Below, one piece after another: positions 36,328 to 45,908 of a stretch of DNA of 64,000 nucleotides; positions within the stretch are counted from its first letter, which is position 1; the number at the start of each line of letters is the position of its first letter. The notes under the pieces are model-generated. The model was given only the letters and a program-made list of their open reading frames with translations, was not told the DNA's origin and searched no databases. The stretch is taken from contig CAMBRK010000013.1 in the NCBI GenBank assembly GCA_945870185.1, forward strand, positions 18,913-82,912. The letters run 5' to 3'. This DNA is from Aureispira sp. CCB-QB1. GTDB taxonomy: Bacteria > Bacteroidota > Bacteroidia > Chitinophagales > Saprospiraceae. The position numbers and the translations under genes were made by a program.

Positions 36328-37218
36328 TTAGTTACCTCTCCTACTTTTTTTAACGGTGGTTTTTTGAGCTTTCACATTTCCTCTAGGCCCTTTGACTGTA
36401 GTAGATTTTTTGGTGACGGCATTTCCTCTAGGCCCTTTTACAGTAGTGGTGGTCTTGCGTACTTTATAGTTGGCATGCGCTGATGCATTTCTTGTTCGTA
36501 CAGTAGTAGACGTGACTCTAACTGGCTTATAAATATTTCTAGCTTTCGCCACTCTATGGGTATGAACTACTCTTACAGTAGGTCTGTAATGTTTTAATCT
36601 AAGTGGATGCCACACAGACCAAGTCAAAGGCCTCCAAGGTCTCCACCAATTAGGATATACACGCCATCTCCATGGAGAAACCCAAGGTCTATAGGTAGGG
36701 CTGTAGATGAACCTCACTGATGGCCAAGTCCACACATTGACTACGACTAAAGTATTATTGCAGCTCCATGATGGACCACTTCCATTGTCTTCCAAAGACT
36801 CTTCGGTACCATCAGATGGCTCTACGATCACTTCTTCACCATAGATGTCTTCATCTCCTATTATCTGGATGATGGCATCTTCTCTTCCTGTCTTCTCTAT
36901 ATTGATGACCGCGATATCCTGATTTTCATCTTCGGATACCGATACCTGCAATATCAGTATCTGTGCGTCTCCATCTTTTTTACTGATTACCTTGACGTAG
37001 TCTGTTTCATTGTCACCATTGACATCGAGGTTATTGACTTCATTTTCCTTTTTATTGAGTAAGGTTTCGAATTCTTCTGGACTAGCAGCGCTTTTAAACA
37101 ATTCTAATGCGCCTTCCAAGCTAAATTGATCTCCAGGTAGTCCTGTTGCTTTTTCATTTTGAGCGAATAAGGGTAGTGCCAATAAGCAAGCCAATAAAAA
37201 ATTAAAATTACGCTTCAT
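36328..37218 (-). CDS. Secreted Trp/Arg-rich protein with C-terminal KGPRGN repeats
   Basis: 296 residues. Signal peptide 1-19 (LLACLLALPLFAQ), an acidic globular part at about 25-140 (NNLDVNGDNETDYVKVISKKDGDAQILILQVSVSE), a Trp/Pro/Arg-rich stretch at about 160-210 (SPWRWRVYPNWWRPWRPL), and a basic tail. The tail carries a 15-residue repeat (VKGPRGNAVTKKSTT, then VKGPRGNVKAQKTT), visible as a 45-bp DNA period around 36375-36465. Similar Bacteroidota proteins are known only as hypothetical envelope proteins. A TATATTTG box at 37257-37264 lies 38 bp upstream. Function unknown. Confidence 0.8.
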   Translation of the reverse strand: MKRNFNFLLACLLALPLFAQNEKATGLPGDQFSLEGALELFKSAASPEEFETLLNKKENEVNNLDVNGDNETDYVKVISKKDGDAQILILQVSVSEDENQDIAVINIEKTGREDAIIQIIGDEDIYGEEVIVEPSDGTEESLEDNGSGPSWSCNNTLVVVNVWTWPSVRFIYSPTYRPWVSPWRWRVYPNWWRPWRPLTWSVWHPLRLKHYRPTVRVVHTHRVAKARNIYKPVRVTSTTVRTRNASAHANYKVRKTTTTVKGPRGNAVTKKSTTVKGPRGNVKAQKTTVKKSRRGN

Positions 37219-37728
37219 CTTTTTTGATTTTAAAGGTGGTTAAACAATTCTTTTGACAAATATATTATCTAAAGGTTTATTTTAGAGTTTTGTACTCAGA
37301 TATTTTTATGATAAAATCAAAAGGAAAAGTTAAAATTCAACAAAGTTGTAGTAAGGGAGATTGATAATAGAAATGTATAATACTACACTCCTAAAAATGC
37401 GAAGAGCCCAGGTAACTATATACTAGGGCTCTTTCGACTAAGGTCTCAAAATAAGAAAACTACTTCTTACAGGTGTTCACCTTTATAAATTTAAGCTATA
37501 TAAGCTAATGGTCTATTTGTACCCAAAGTATCAGATGGTCCTACTATACTCAAGCTTTGGATGATGCAAATGTACAAACTTATTTGCAATTTACATATAT
37601 GATAATAACTAAAATGTTACTAAAAAAGTTTTCAAATATTCAATTAATTTTAATATATTTTTTAAGAATTTGTTTTACAAGATTAAACAAATTATCAAAA
37701 TTATTAATATAAAAAAATTGTTTTGAAT
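37219..37728. other. Gene-free region downstream of guaB
   Basis: About 510 bp. It contains a -7-like box for the Trp/Arg-rich gene (TATATTTG on the minus strand, 37257-37264) and a GC-rich hairpin at 37402-37433. The rest is AT-rich with no credible gene. Confidence 0.45.
37402..37434. terminator. Hairpin, possible guaB terminator
   Basis: AAGAGCCC and GGGCTCTT form an 8-bp stem with a 16-base loop. T-tracts on either side are short, so termination is plausible but not strong. Confidence 0.45.
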
Positions 37729-39207
37729 TTATCCTTTTTTACTGTAATTGGGAGATTCTTTAGTGATCGTGATGTTGTGTGGGTGACTTTCTAAGATACC
37801 TGAGCCTGTGATTCTGACCATTTTAGCTTTTTGCATGGTCTTGATATCCGGCGCTCCGCAATAGCCCATACTAGCTCTTAGACCACCTAAATACTGGACC
37901 ATCACCTCCGAAACAGAACCTTTAAATGGTACTCTACCTTCTATGCCTTCTGGCACCAATTTTTTGACATCATCTTCCACATCCTGAAAATATCGATCCT
38001 TACTGCCCAACTCCATAGCACCCAATGACCCCATGCCTCTGTATACCTTAAACTTCCTGCCTTCAAAAAGTATGGTTTCGCCCGGTGCTTCTTCTGTACC
38101 TGCAAATAGAGAACCTGCCATGATGGTGCTTGCTCCCGCTGCCAGTGCTTTGGCAATATCTCCTGTATATCTGATACCACCATCTCCTACTATAGGGATT
38201 CCGGTACCTGCGAGTCCTCTTGCCGCATTACGTATGGCATACAATTGTGGTACGCCTACACCTGCTACAATTCTAGTAGTACATATACTACCTGGGCCTA
38301 CACCTACTTTTACCGCATTAACACCGGCATCTGCAAGGGCTTTGGCTCCTTCAGCCGTAGCTACATTTCCACCTACTATCTGCAGATCTCTAAACTGCTT
38401 GCGTACCGCGGCAACTGCATCCAATACTCCTTTGGAATGACCATGAGCTGTATCTATACAAATGACATCTACACCTACAGAAACCAAAGCTTCTACTCTT
38501 TCGAATAAATCTTTGCTTACACCTACCGCAGCACCCACATATAACCTACCGTGAGAATCTTTAGCTGAATTGGGATAGTTTTCTAGCTTCATAATGTCTT
38601 TATACGTGATCAAGCCGATTAATGTGTTTTCTTCATCTACAACAGGTAGTTTTTCTATTTTATATTTTTGAAGAATATCTTTAGCTTGAGCAAGTGTGGT
38701 TCCTTTGGGAGCAGTGATGAGCCTTTCTTTGGTCATTATCTCAGTTACACTTCGGTCAGCCTCGGTCTCAAATCTAAGATCTCTATTGGTCAATATGCCC
38801 ACTAGTTTTCCATTATGGTCAATGACAGGGATACCTCCGATTTTGTTGACTTTCATCAGATGATGGGCATCTCTTACTTTGGCATCTTTTGTTAGCGTTA
38901 CAGGGTCTATGATCATACCACTTTCTGATCTTTTGACAGCTCGCACTTGATTTGCTTGAGCTTCTATGGTCATATTTTTGTGTATGATGCCGATGCCGCC
39001 TTCTCTAGCCATAGCTATAGCGAGCTTGTACTCTGTGACGGTGTCCATAGCTGCTGAAACTATAGGCGCCTGCAACCAAAGGTCAGTGGTCAGTTGGGTC
39101 GAGATATTTACTTCACGTGGTAAGACTTCTGAGTAAGAAGGAATCAAAAGCACATCATCAAAAGTGAGCGCTTCTTCTATTATTGGGGTAATGTTATTAT
39201 GTTCCAT
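37729..39207 (-). CDS. guaB: Inosine-5'-monophosphate dehydrogenase
   Basis: 492 residues, the usual length. It oxidises IMP to XMP with NAD, the committed step to GMP. The catalytic loop GSICTTR has Cys309; two CBS domains lie at about 95-210 ([42 protein letters not shown]), and the NAD/IMP-binding GGNVAT and [10 protein letters not shown] segments are present. The frame opens with TTG at 39240, but that TTG is the -33 element of a consensus promoter and the ATG at 39207 lies just after the -7 box, so 39207 is the start and the message is probably leaderless. Confidence 0.97.
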   Translation of the reverse strand: MEHNNITPIIEEALTFDDVLLIPSYSEVLPREVNISTQLTTDLWLQAPIVSAAMDTVTEYKLAIAMAREGGIGIIHKNMTIEAQANQVRAVKRSESGMIIDPVTLTKDAKVRDAHHLMKVNKIGGIPVIDHNGKLVGILTNRDLRFETEADRSVTEIMTKERLITAPKGTTLAQAKDILQKYKIEKLPVVDEENTLIGLITYKDIMKLENYPNSAKDSHGRLYVGAAVGVSKDLFERVEALVSVGVDVICIDTAHGHSKGVLDAVAAVRKQFRDLQIVGGNVATAEGAKALADAGVNAVKVGVGPGSICTTRIVAGVGVPQLYAIRNAARGLAGTGIPIVGDGGIRYTGDIAKALAAGASTIMAGSLFAGTEEAPGETILFEGRKFKVYRGMGSLGAMELGSKDRYFQDVEDDVKKLVPEGIEGRVPFKGSVSEVMVQYLGGLRASMGYCGAPDIKTMQKAKMVRITGSGILESHPHNITITKESPNYSKKG

Positions 39208-39210
39208 CTG

Positions 39211-39240
39211 CAAAAGTACGAAGTTTTCCAATTTTGACAA
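39211..39240 (-). promoter_or_regulatory. Consensus Bacteroidota promoter of guaB
   Basis: On the minus strand TTG (39240-39238), 19 bp, then TACTTTTG (39218-39211). Only CAG separates the box from the ATG at 39207. Confidence 0.75.
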
Positions 39241-39379
39241 TAGTAATATCCATTTTTGTAAAAAAAGTAATCATCTTTCATAAAAAAGGTGGTTTTATAC
39301 CAACGTTTGACCATTGAAAACAAGTCTTGTAGGTATATTGAATTATCATGCATTTTTTTTATCACACAAACACACTCCA

Positions 39380-40648
39380 ATGAAAAAGTTAACGTTTCTA
39401 TTTTTAATTTTAACCATGCTACTTCAGCAGTCATGCCTGAATGATGAATGTACCGAAACCAGAACATTTGTACAATTCACCCCTGTATTTCTGACCAAAA
39501 CACAAATCAGAACAGATGTCAAAATGGAAAGTGAGCGTAAGCTCGAAAATCCTGGTAAAATGTATTTTTACAATAACTTCTTGTTTATCAATGATCAAGG
39601 TAAAGGTATCCACATCTATGACTTAAAAGACATGGCCAATCCTTCTAAAATAGGTTTTTATGGTATTCCTGGCAATTTTGATATCGCCGTAAAAAACAAC
39701 ATCCTTTATGCTGATAATGTGATGGACTTGATTGCCCTTGATATCAGCAATGTGTACGCTCCTAAAATTGTAAAACGTATAGAAGATTATCAAAATAGAT
39801 ATGGCAACTATGATCCACCTACTTATTACGCTTATTCTATCCGATCAAATCAAACTTTAATAGTTGACTGCACAGATTCTAATTTTCAAAATAATTGGTT
39901 TTTCTTAGGAAATGGTGGTATAGCTTTTGAAGATACCAGAGCTCCTGCTAACTCAGTCATTAATAGCAATACTGGTAATTTTAGTGGCACAGGAGTAGGT
40001 GGCTCATTCGCAAGATTTACAGTGGTCAATGATTTTTTATACGTAGTGGATCAAAGTACCCTTAAATCATATTCTGTTTCCAACCCTAACAATCCAGAAC
40101 TTAAACACACCAATCAGCTCAATTGGGGAATAGAAACTATCTTTCCATACAAAGACAAACTATTTGTTGGCTCTAATGCTGGTATGTATATTTTTGATAA
40201 TTCAAGGCCAGAAGCACCGGTATTACTTTCTGTTTTTGAGCATGCCAGAGCCTGTGATCCGGTGGTGGTACATGACAATACAGCTTATGTCACCCTACGC
40301 AACGGTAATGAATGTAATGGATTTATCAATCAGCTTGACATCGTCGATATCGAAAATGTGCTTAAGCCAAAATTGATCAAATCCTATCCTATGCAAAACC
40401 CTCATGGTCTATCCGTATATGATGATCGGGTTTATCTTGCTGAAGGAGTACATGGTTTTAAAGTGCTGGATGTCAAAAATCCTGTGAATGTAAAAACGCT
40501 TGCAGAAGTCAAAGGGAATCACAGCTATGATATGATTTCTTTGAGTAAAGAAGTATTGTTTATGGTCGGAGATGATGGATTTTACTTGTATGATGTCCAA
40601 GATGATAAGTCACCCAAATTGATCAGTAGCATTAAAAAAGGCCAATAA
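39380..40648 (+). CDS. LVIVD-repeat lipoprotein
   Basis: 422 residues. Lipoprotein signal peptide MKKLTFLFLILTMLLQQSC with Cys19, then LVIVD-type beta-propeller repeats (GIHIYDLKDMANPSKIGFY; LIALDISNVYAPKIVKRI; LKSYSVSNPNNPELK; MYIFDNSRPEAPVLLSV; FKVLDVKNPVNVKTLAEV; FYLYDVQDDKSPKLIS). Such propellers are surface or periplasmic interaction modules of unknown partner. The longer frame opens with TTG at 39314, but the lipobox fixes the ATG at 39380. Its stop overlaps the next start as TAATG, so translation of the barrel protein is coupled. Confidence 0.85.
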   Translation: MKKLTFLFLILTMLLQQSCLNDECTETRTFVQFTPVFLTKTQIRTDVKMESERKLENPGKMYFYNNFLFINDQGKGIHIYDLKDMANPSKIGFYGIPGNFDIAVKNNILYADNVMDLIALDISNVYAPKIVKRIEDYQNRYGNYDPPTYYAYSIRSNQTLIVDCTDSNFQNNWFFLGNGGIAFEDTRAPANSVINSNTGNFSGTGVGGSFARFTVVNDFLYVVDQSTLKSYSVSNPNNPELKHTNQLNWGIETIFPYKDKLFVGSNAGMYIFDNSRPEAPVLLSVFEHARACDPVVVHDNTAYVTLRNGNECNGFINQLDIVDIENVLKPKLIKSYPMQNPHGLSVYDDRVYLAEGVHGFKVLDVKNPVNVKTLAEVKGNHSYDMISLSKEVLFMVGDDGFYLYDVQDDKSPKLISSIKKGQ

Positions 40649-41376
40649 TGAAGCATTTATTTCTGATCTTTATACTCATTATTCCCATGTGCATGATGGC
40701 ACAAAGCGAAGGGTATACTGATAAATTACTCCTGAAAAATGGTAGTGTCCTCTATGGAAAAGTGGTGAAATTTAACGGAACAGACACTTTGGAGTTTGCC
40801 TTGTCAGAAAAATACACCATGACATTTTACAACAAAAATCTCAGTAGGACGGTAAAAAAAGTCATCATGACTGGAGTTGCGGTCAAAACCAATGAAATCT
40901 TTCACTTTGACGATCCGGGCTTTTATTTTAGGACACAATTTTCATTGTTGCATAGCCAACCTAAAGATGGCTACTCATTGACCGTAAGTGGTGGATATCG
41001 CGTTAAACCTTGGTTGTCGCTAGGTGTAGGCGGCGGTATAGACAATTATTATGCGGAAGAAGGATATGATATGTATCCCCTATTTGCAGAAGCTAGGGTA
41101 TACTTTTACAAAAAGAATGTAACCCCTTACTTTGCGATGAGGACCGGATATGCGTTTGTATCACCTGATGAAGACCAAGGACAAATACAAGCTACAGGAA
41201 GTTTGTTTTACAATCCGGTCATTGGTCTTCGTCTAGGTAGCGGTAAGCCACACATAGATTTATTTGCGGGAATAAGGTTGCAATCCGCATTTTACGAGAC
41301 CTTGACCAATCAATTTCGCTCTGAAAAAGATATAGATTTCAAAAGATATGATTTTGGGATTGGGATAAATTTTTAA
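40648..41376 (+). CDS. Predicted outer-membrane beta-barrel protein
   Basis: 242 residues. Signal peptide 1-18 (LIFILIIPMCMMAQ), a small N-terminal beta region (LLKNGSVLYGKVVKFNG), then alternating amphipathic strands (YSLTVSGGYRVKPWLSLGVGGGI; AEARVYFYKKNVTPYFAMRTGY; YNPVIGLRLGSGKPHIDLFAGIRL) ending in Phe, as outer-membrane barrels do. It starts within the stop of the LVIVD lipoprotein, so the two may work as a lipoprotein/barrel pair (inference). A strong terminator follows at 41405. Confidence 0.75.
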   Translation: MKHLFLIFILIIPMCMMAQSEGYTDKLLLKNGSVLYGKVVKFNGTDTLEFALSEKYTMTFYNKNLSRTVKKVIMTGVAVKTNEIFHFDDPGFYFRTQFSLLHSQPKDGYSLTVSGGYRVKPWLSLGVGGGIDNYYAEEGYDMYPLFAEARVYFYKKNVTPYFAMRTGYAFVSPDEDQGQIQATGSLFYNPVIGLRLGSGKPHIDLFAGIRLQSAFYETLTNQFRSEKDIDFKRYDFGIGINF

Positions 41377-41404
41377 GGGTAGAAATTACATAGATTATAT
41401 TGAC

Positions 41405-41446
41405 AAGCACCCAGGTTAAAAATTGATTTGGGTGCTTTTTTGTTTT
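41405..41446 (+). terminator. Rho-independent terminator
   Basis: AAGCACCCA and TGGGTGCTT form a 9-bp perfect stem followed by TTTTTGTTTT, ending the lipoprotein/barrel operon. Confidence 0.85.
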
Positions 41447-41497
41447 ACAATAGCCACATTTTTCTTTTCTTGCAGCTTAATTGTAAAATGAATCATC

Positions 41498-41944
41498 ATG
41501 TTGACCATTTATTCTGACGATTACTACATGGAGCAGGCCATCAAAGAAGCACAAAAAGCTCAGGAAGCTGGAGAAATTCCCGTAGGAGCTGTCATTGTTT
41601 GCCAAAAACAAATCATAGCACGTGCTCACAATCAAACTCAGATACTCAACGATGTCACCGCTCATGCAGAGATCATGGCCATCACTTCTGCTTCATCCTA
41701 TTTGGGAAGCAAATATCTTAAAGATTGTACCCTTTATGTGACGCTCGAACCTTGTATCATGTGCGCAGGAGCATTATATTGGTCACAAATAGATCGAGTA
41801 GTATATGGTGCCAGTGATGAAAAACGGGGTTTTATGAGATATGGAAAAGAGTTGCTTCATCCCGGTACTAAGTTGGAGTATGGAATCAAAAATCATGAAT
41901 GTGCCACCATGATGACCAAGTTTTTTGAGAATAAGAGAAAATGA
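41498..41944 (+). CDS. tadA: tRNA-specific adenosine deaminase
   Basis: 148 residues. Zinc deaminase signature: HAE at 56-58 with Glu58 as proton shuttle, and PCIMC at 85-89 with Cys86 and Cys89. It converts A34 to inosine in the wobble position of tRNA-Arg(ACG). Length and motif spacing are normal. It stands alone after a terminator; other cytidine-deaminase-fold enzymes (guanine deaminase) are less likely because TadA-type 'ARAHNQTQILNDVTAHAE' context is present. Confidence 0.93.
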   Translation: MLTIYSDDYYMEQAIKEAQKAQEAGEIPVGAVIVCQKQIIARAHNQTQILNDVTAHAEIMAITSASSYLGSKYLKDCTLYVTLEPCIMCAGALYWSQIDRVVYGASDEKRGFMRYGKELLHPGTKLEYGIKNHECATMMTKFFENKRK

Positions 41945-42052
41945 TCTTATGCATTGTCTATTTTGGTATTCAAAGGATTATAATTTTACCAATGATTGCA
42001 TCGAATCAGGTATTTATGTGCCTTTTTAAAATAATAAAGTGTTCTACCCATC

Positions 42053-42751
42053 ATGCTAAATATAAATTCTACTGAAAATCAGATGCTAATTGTTACTAGT
42101 TTTTACGATCTTGTTAGTACGCCTTTTCAGGGTAGTATTAATGCGATTTGTTGGACCCGTGAGTTGATAGGTGATTTTGAGGAGATAGTTAATTCGATAG
42201 CAGTAGAAGACAACATGGTCGAACTGCATCCTGATGACCTGCGTGCATTGGTGTTAAGTGAACCAGGGCAGATGGCACGGGACATCATCTTGAATGACTT
42301 GAAACTTCTGGAAGCACTTGGTGCATCTCCAACAGTGAATATTATCCATCATTACGAAAGAGATGATAGTTACCCGTTTTTTCCTACGGATGTGTATTCG
42401 TTCCATGTAGATCGTGCGCCTATAGCAGCGGATACGATCTTATGCACATACTATGGCGCCTGCAGTGAGATTTTGCCCAATGACCAAGGCACACAAAAAG
42501 TGCTCATTCCCGAAATACGGGATGAACTAAAAAAGTTACATGATGGACCTGACGAAGATTTCGAATCTTTTTTGATTGAAAATTTCTTTGATCTACACTA
42601 TCAAGCCCATCCTGATGCCATACCATGGGTAATAGGTTTGGGCCATATCTGCAGATTGGCTATAGACCACCCTGAAAGTAAAGTGCTGCCATGTCTGCAT
42701 CGTGCACCCAAAGAAAAAAATGGTCAGAAAAGGTTGTTGTTGATCTGTTGA
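42053..42751 (+). CDS. DUF1826-like protein
   Basis: 232 residues, cytosolic. A conserved-looking core has FHVDRAPI (about 123-130), DTILCTYYGACSEILPN (about 134-150) and PCLHRAP (about 215-221). The HxD plus distal His arrangement resembles metal-binding cupin-type oxygenases, and the order fits DUF1826 proteins, but this assignment is from memory of the family and is tentative. It converges on the S41 peptidase gene across 38 bp. No function can be given. Confidence 0.6.
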   Translation: MLNINSTENQMLIVTSFYDLVSTPFQGSINAICWTRELIGDFEEIVNSIAVEDNMVELHPDDLRALVLSEPGQMARDIILNDLKLLEALGASPTVNIIHHYERDDSYPFFPTDVYSFHVDRAPIAADTILCTYYGACSEILPNDQGTQKVLIPEIRDELKKLHDGPDEDFESFLIENFFDLHYQAHPDAIPWVIGLGHICRLAIDHPESKVLPCLHRAPKEKNGQKRLLLIC

Positions 42752-42789
42752 AATTTCAAAAACTATCCAACATTGTGGCAGCACTTTTA

Positions 42790-44541
42790 CTATTTCAAAA
42801 GCTCCAAAGCAAATTCCAAAACCACATCTTTTCGATTTATCACATCATCGATATTTTGGCTAATAAAATGATCAGGCAATATCCCTTTTTCATCAGGTAG
42901 AGACGTTGCTGTAGATATGTGGGTATTATTGGCTACGTAATAATTGAGTTTGGTGTTTTTGAGCCGGCAACTCGTCGATCCTGCTGAACAAAATTGATTA
43001 GAACCTAGTTCTTCACCAATGATGGTACCTAATTTCATGACCTTGACTAAAGACATAAAATGACCTGTGGTGGAGTTGCCAATGCCATCTATCAAAAATA
43101 CTACCTTCCCTTTATACCCATTTTTCATAGGATGAATGATTTCTTCACCCTCGATTTTACCCATTTTGCCTGCAAAATCAGCTTTGGAATAATACCTAAA
43201 TGGGTTTTCCACTAAGTACTTGAGTAAATGTATTGCGGAAGACTGCGAGCCGCCACTATTGTATCGTACATCGATGATTAGATTTTGAATGCCTTTTTCT
43301 TCTATTTCTTTAAAGCTTTGATCAATAAAATCAATAAATTCTTGAAGATTATTCCATGAGTAATAATTGAATGAAGTGATGGTCAAAAGTGCTGCTTTTT
43401 TATCTTCCAAAACCTTAAAACATAACTGATTTTGACAGTATTGCAAATAGTCTAAATAAGTACCTATATTTTGATGGGCTTTGTGAAGGATTACAGGTTT
43501 TTCTACACCTTTTAAGGTGATAGAATATTGATCGGGCAAGCCAAGGGCGTAAGGTATCAAGCTGGAAGACAAGGTATTGAATACATGATTTTTGGCTGTC
43601 GTGATTTTACTTTGTGCAACTATATGTTGATAGATATCGTTAATTAGTAAATCTACTGGTACGCCATGGATAGCCAAAATTATGTCTTTGGTTTTTAATT
43701 TATCGGAATTATTCATAGGATCGATAACGTATAACTGACTCCCAATCCACTGCGTTTGAATAGGAAACTTTAAAGTTTGTGGCAACATTTCGTTTTCTGG
43801 GTATAAGCCACCCATTCCGGTGTGTGCACAATGAATACTAGCTATAATCTTGTTGCAAATGTAGGAGAACTCACCTAATTTGGTATCTTCTGTGATCTGT
43901 GATTTACTCTTTTCTACAATATCTGTAAAGTCTTTTTGCGATATAAATTTGAATACGTTGGGGTGGATTTTTACTATAGATTTAGCCATTTGATCCAAAT
44001 CGGCCTTATAAGCTTCAGCTGTATATTTTTTTTCAAATTTTTCGGCGGGTGTGAATGGTTTTATCTCTGGATGTTTGATCGAAGCGATTTGGTCTTCAGC
44101 ATTAAAATTGTCGGGATTCATAGCTAGAGATTTTTCATAATTTGTCAACGCGGCTTCCCTATTTCCTTTTTTGAGGTAGGCTTCTGCCAGACTGTCATAA
44201 GAGTTGGCAGAACCAAATTGTTCTACGATCAATTGGAAAATAGCAAAAGCTTCGTCTATTTTGTCAGCCCACAAAAACCCATAACCATACATCGTGATTT
44301 CATCTTCATTTTCAAAATTGTAAGCATCCAGACTATCCTTTTTGAGCTTTTTATAAAGTGTAATTCTTTCTTCTACGGGCTTATGATCGAGTTCTTTTAT
44401 TTTCTGAATGATGGAAGCACGTATTAAGGTATCGTTCTTAATGGATTTTGAGATTGTACCTTGGTTTTTGCTCATACCACAGGCCATCATTCCAAATGTA
44501 AAAACGGTGTAAATAATATAACTCCACGGGTTCTTCCACAT
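42790..44541 (-). CDS. S41-family (C-terminal-processing-like) peptidase with TPR region
   Basis: 583 residues. N-terminal membrane/lipoprotein segment (YIIYTVFTFGMMAC), tetratricopeptide-like repeats at about 85-155 (SYDSLAEAYLKKGNREAALTNYEKSLAMNP), a PDZ-like part at about 260-310 (TKDIILAIHGVPVDLLINDI) and the S41 protease domain at about 400-560. The S41 motif LIIDVRYNSGGS is clear, and the presumed nucleophile lies in GNSTTGHF. The strand/turn NSGG is a family hallmark. It probably acts in the periplasm on unknown substrates. Assignment to peptidase function is by fold; the catalytic lysine was not identified. Confidence 0.85.
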   Translation of the reverse strand: MWKNPWSYIIYTVFTFGMMACGMSKNQGTISKSIKNDTLIRASIIQKIKELDHKPVEERITLYKKLKKDSLDAYNFENEDEITMYGYGFLWADKIDEAFAIFQLIVEQFGSANSYDSLAEAYLKKGNREAALTNYEKSLAMNPDNFNAEDQIASIKHPEIKPFTPAEKFEKKYTAEAYKADLDQMAKSIVKIHPNVFKFISQKDFTDIVEKSKSQITEDTKLGEFSYICNKIIASIHCAHTGMGGLYPENEMLPQTLKFPIQTQWIGSQLYVIDPMNNSDKLKTKDIILAIHGVPVDLLINDIYQHIVAQSKITTAKNHVFNTLSSSLIPYALGLPDQYSITLKGVEKPVILHKAHQNIGTYLDYLQYCQNQLCFKVLEDKKAALLTITSFNYYSWNNLQEFIDFIDQSFKEIEEKGIQNLIIDVRYNSGGSQSSAIHLLKYLVENPFRYYSKADFAGKMGKIEGEEIIHPMKNGYKGKVVFLIDGIGNSTTGHFMSLVKVMKLGTIIGEELGSNQFCSAGSTSCRLKNTKLNYYVANNTHISTATSLPDEKGILPDHFISQNIDDVINRKDVVLEFALELLK

Positions 44542-44793
44542 AACTATTAATTTTAGCTCAAAGGAAAGATGTTTTTGATGATGTTGGACATTTTAAATGT
44601 AAAAAAAGGTAAATTAAAGGTAAAAGTTGATGATTTTTATACAGCTTATTTTCAGATGTTGTAGCTAAGTGCTATTTTTCAAATTAAAAATCACCATCAT
44701 GTTTTTTGAATACGGTGAACACTTGATACTGCAGATGTTATAAAGTAATGTTCAGGTGTTTTATAGCTTTGATGAGACTATGATATATGGAAA

Positions 44794-45087
44794 TTAATGA
44801 ATGACAATAAGCTTTAAAGATTTTACAATTTTTTGATTTTCTATTATTTGTAATAAATAAATATCATCTGGTAGTTCTTCAGAATTGATGTCTGTGTTAC
44901 ACATGGTATTTAATTCATTTATCAAGAGTCCATTTTTATTAAAATTTTTAACAATAATATTATTTACTGATGATTTTGCTGTATTTACTATTTTGAAACC
45001 ACCATTGGCTGTACCAACTATATGATTCGCGTTGACTTCTATTTTAAAGAATACTATGCATACTAGGATAAAAGATATAGTTTTCAT
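44794..45087 (-). CDS. Small secreted protein made almost only of a T9SS-like sorting domain
   Basis: 97 residues: signal peptide 1-20 (SFILVCIVFFKIEVNA) followed by about 75 residues that read as one T9SS-type C-terminal domain (GGFKIVNTAKSSVNNIIVKNFNKNG ... LPDDIYLLQIIENQKIVKSLKLIVIH). No cargo domain is present. It could be a stand-alone sorting module, a decoy or a remnant of a larger gene. It lies alone between AT-rich spacers. Confidence 0.6.
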   Translation of the reverse strand: MKTISFILVCIVFFKIEVNANHIVGTANGGFKIVNTAKSSVNNIIVKNFNKNGLLINELNTMCNTDINSEELPDDIYLLQIIENQKIVKSLKLIVIH

Positions 45088-45229
45088 GAATTATGATTTT
45101 ATACGCAAAAATAACATTTAAATTTAAACGAATAATTTTTCCATGCTAAATTTTTTCTAGCAAAAGCATACATCTTGCGATATCATCTCATATCGGTATC
45201 CATCTTTTTACCAAAGGATAAAACTAAGT

Positions 45230-45757
45230 TCATAACACCATAGGATAATACTTCTCCTCCAAAACCCTAAAATGCCATCGTTGATGCCCTGCCAACATAA
45301 ACCCTAAGGCGATCGGACCGTACTGCACACCATTGTAGCCATGACCATTTTGCATCAGCATTTCATCGGTAAAAGACTTGAACATCATAATGGTAGCTCT
45401 ACGGATGAGCTTCAATTCTTCAAGGATTTCTTCCAATGGCCTTCGAGTTGCTAGTGCGTTTTTAGCAAATTCGTTTTCATCATATGGCGTCATTTTTTGT
45501 TGATCACCTCGAGCGATTGAAAGTATGCGATATACAAAAACACGCTCTGTATCTATGTAGTGTTGTAAAATATCGGGGATGGTCCATTTGCCTTTGGCAT
45601 AGACTTTATCACCCAATGCTTGCCATTTGTCTAAAGGAGCATCGTTCAATTCCTGTAAACTCAATTCTAAAGCTTCTATTACACTTAAATGGTCATCTGC
45701 TAAAGCGATATACCTATCAAAGTATTCGGGCATGATTTTGATATCTGATTTTGTCAT
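45230..45757 (-). CDS. DinB-family protein
   Basis: 175 residues forming a four-helix DinB/YfiT-type bundle (DDHLSVIEALELSLQELND; WTIPDILQHYIDTERVFVYRI; EEILEELKLIRRATIMMFKSF). The metal-binding histidines are plausible in LQHYIDTE and AGHQRWHF. Family members are metal-dependent thiol S-transferases or of unknown reaction. Cytosolic; single-gene unit downstream of the LacI regulator. Confidence 0.85.
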   Translation of the reverse strand: MTKSDIKIMPEYFDRYIALADDHLSVIEALELSLQELNDAPLDKWQALGDKVYAKGKWTIPDILQHYIDTERVFVYRILSIARGDQQKMTPYDENEFAKNALATRRPLEEILEELKLIRRATIMMFKSFTDEMLMQNGHGYNGVQYGPIALGFMLAGHQRWHFRVLEEKYYPMVL

Positions 45758-45908
45758 TTTGATGAGAGTTTAAAAAATAATAATTTGCCATAACGTGCAC
45801 ATCTTATACTTTTCTTTATTGTCGTATGCTACATGATGCTAGAAAACTTTTCTTTATATAATTAAAAACCTTTCTTTTTCTTAACATAAATCACAAGATA
45901 AGGGCTTC

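Noticed and set aside
45781..45810. GTGCAC string downstream of the LacI gene as a third operator
   Set aside because: Only the central 6 bp match; flanks do not fit the 18-bp pattern and there is no promoter box beside it.
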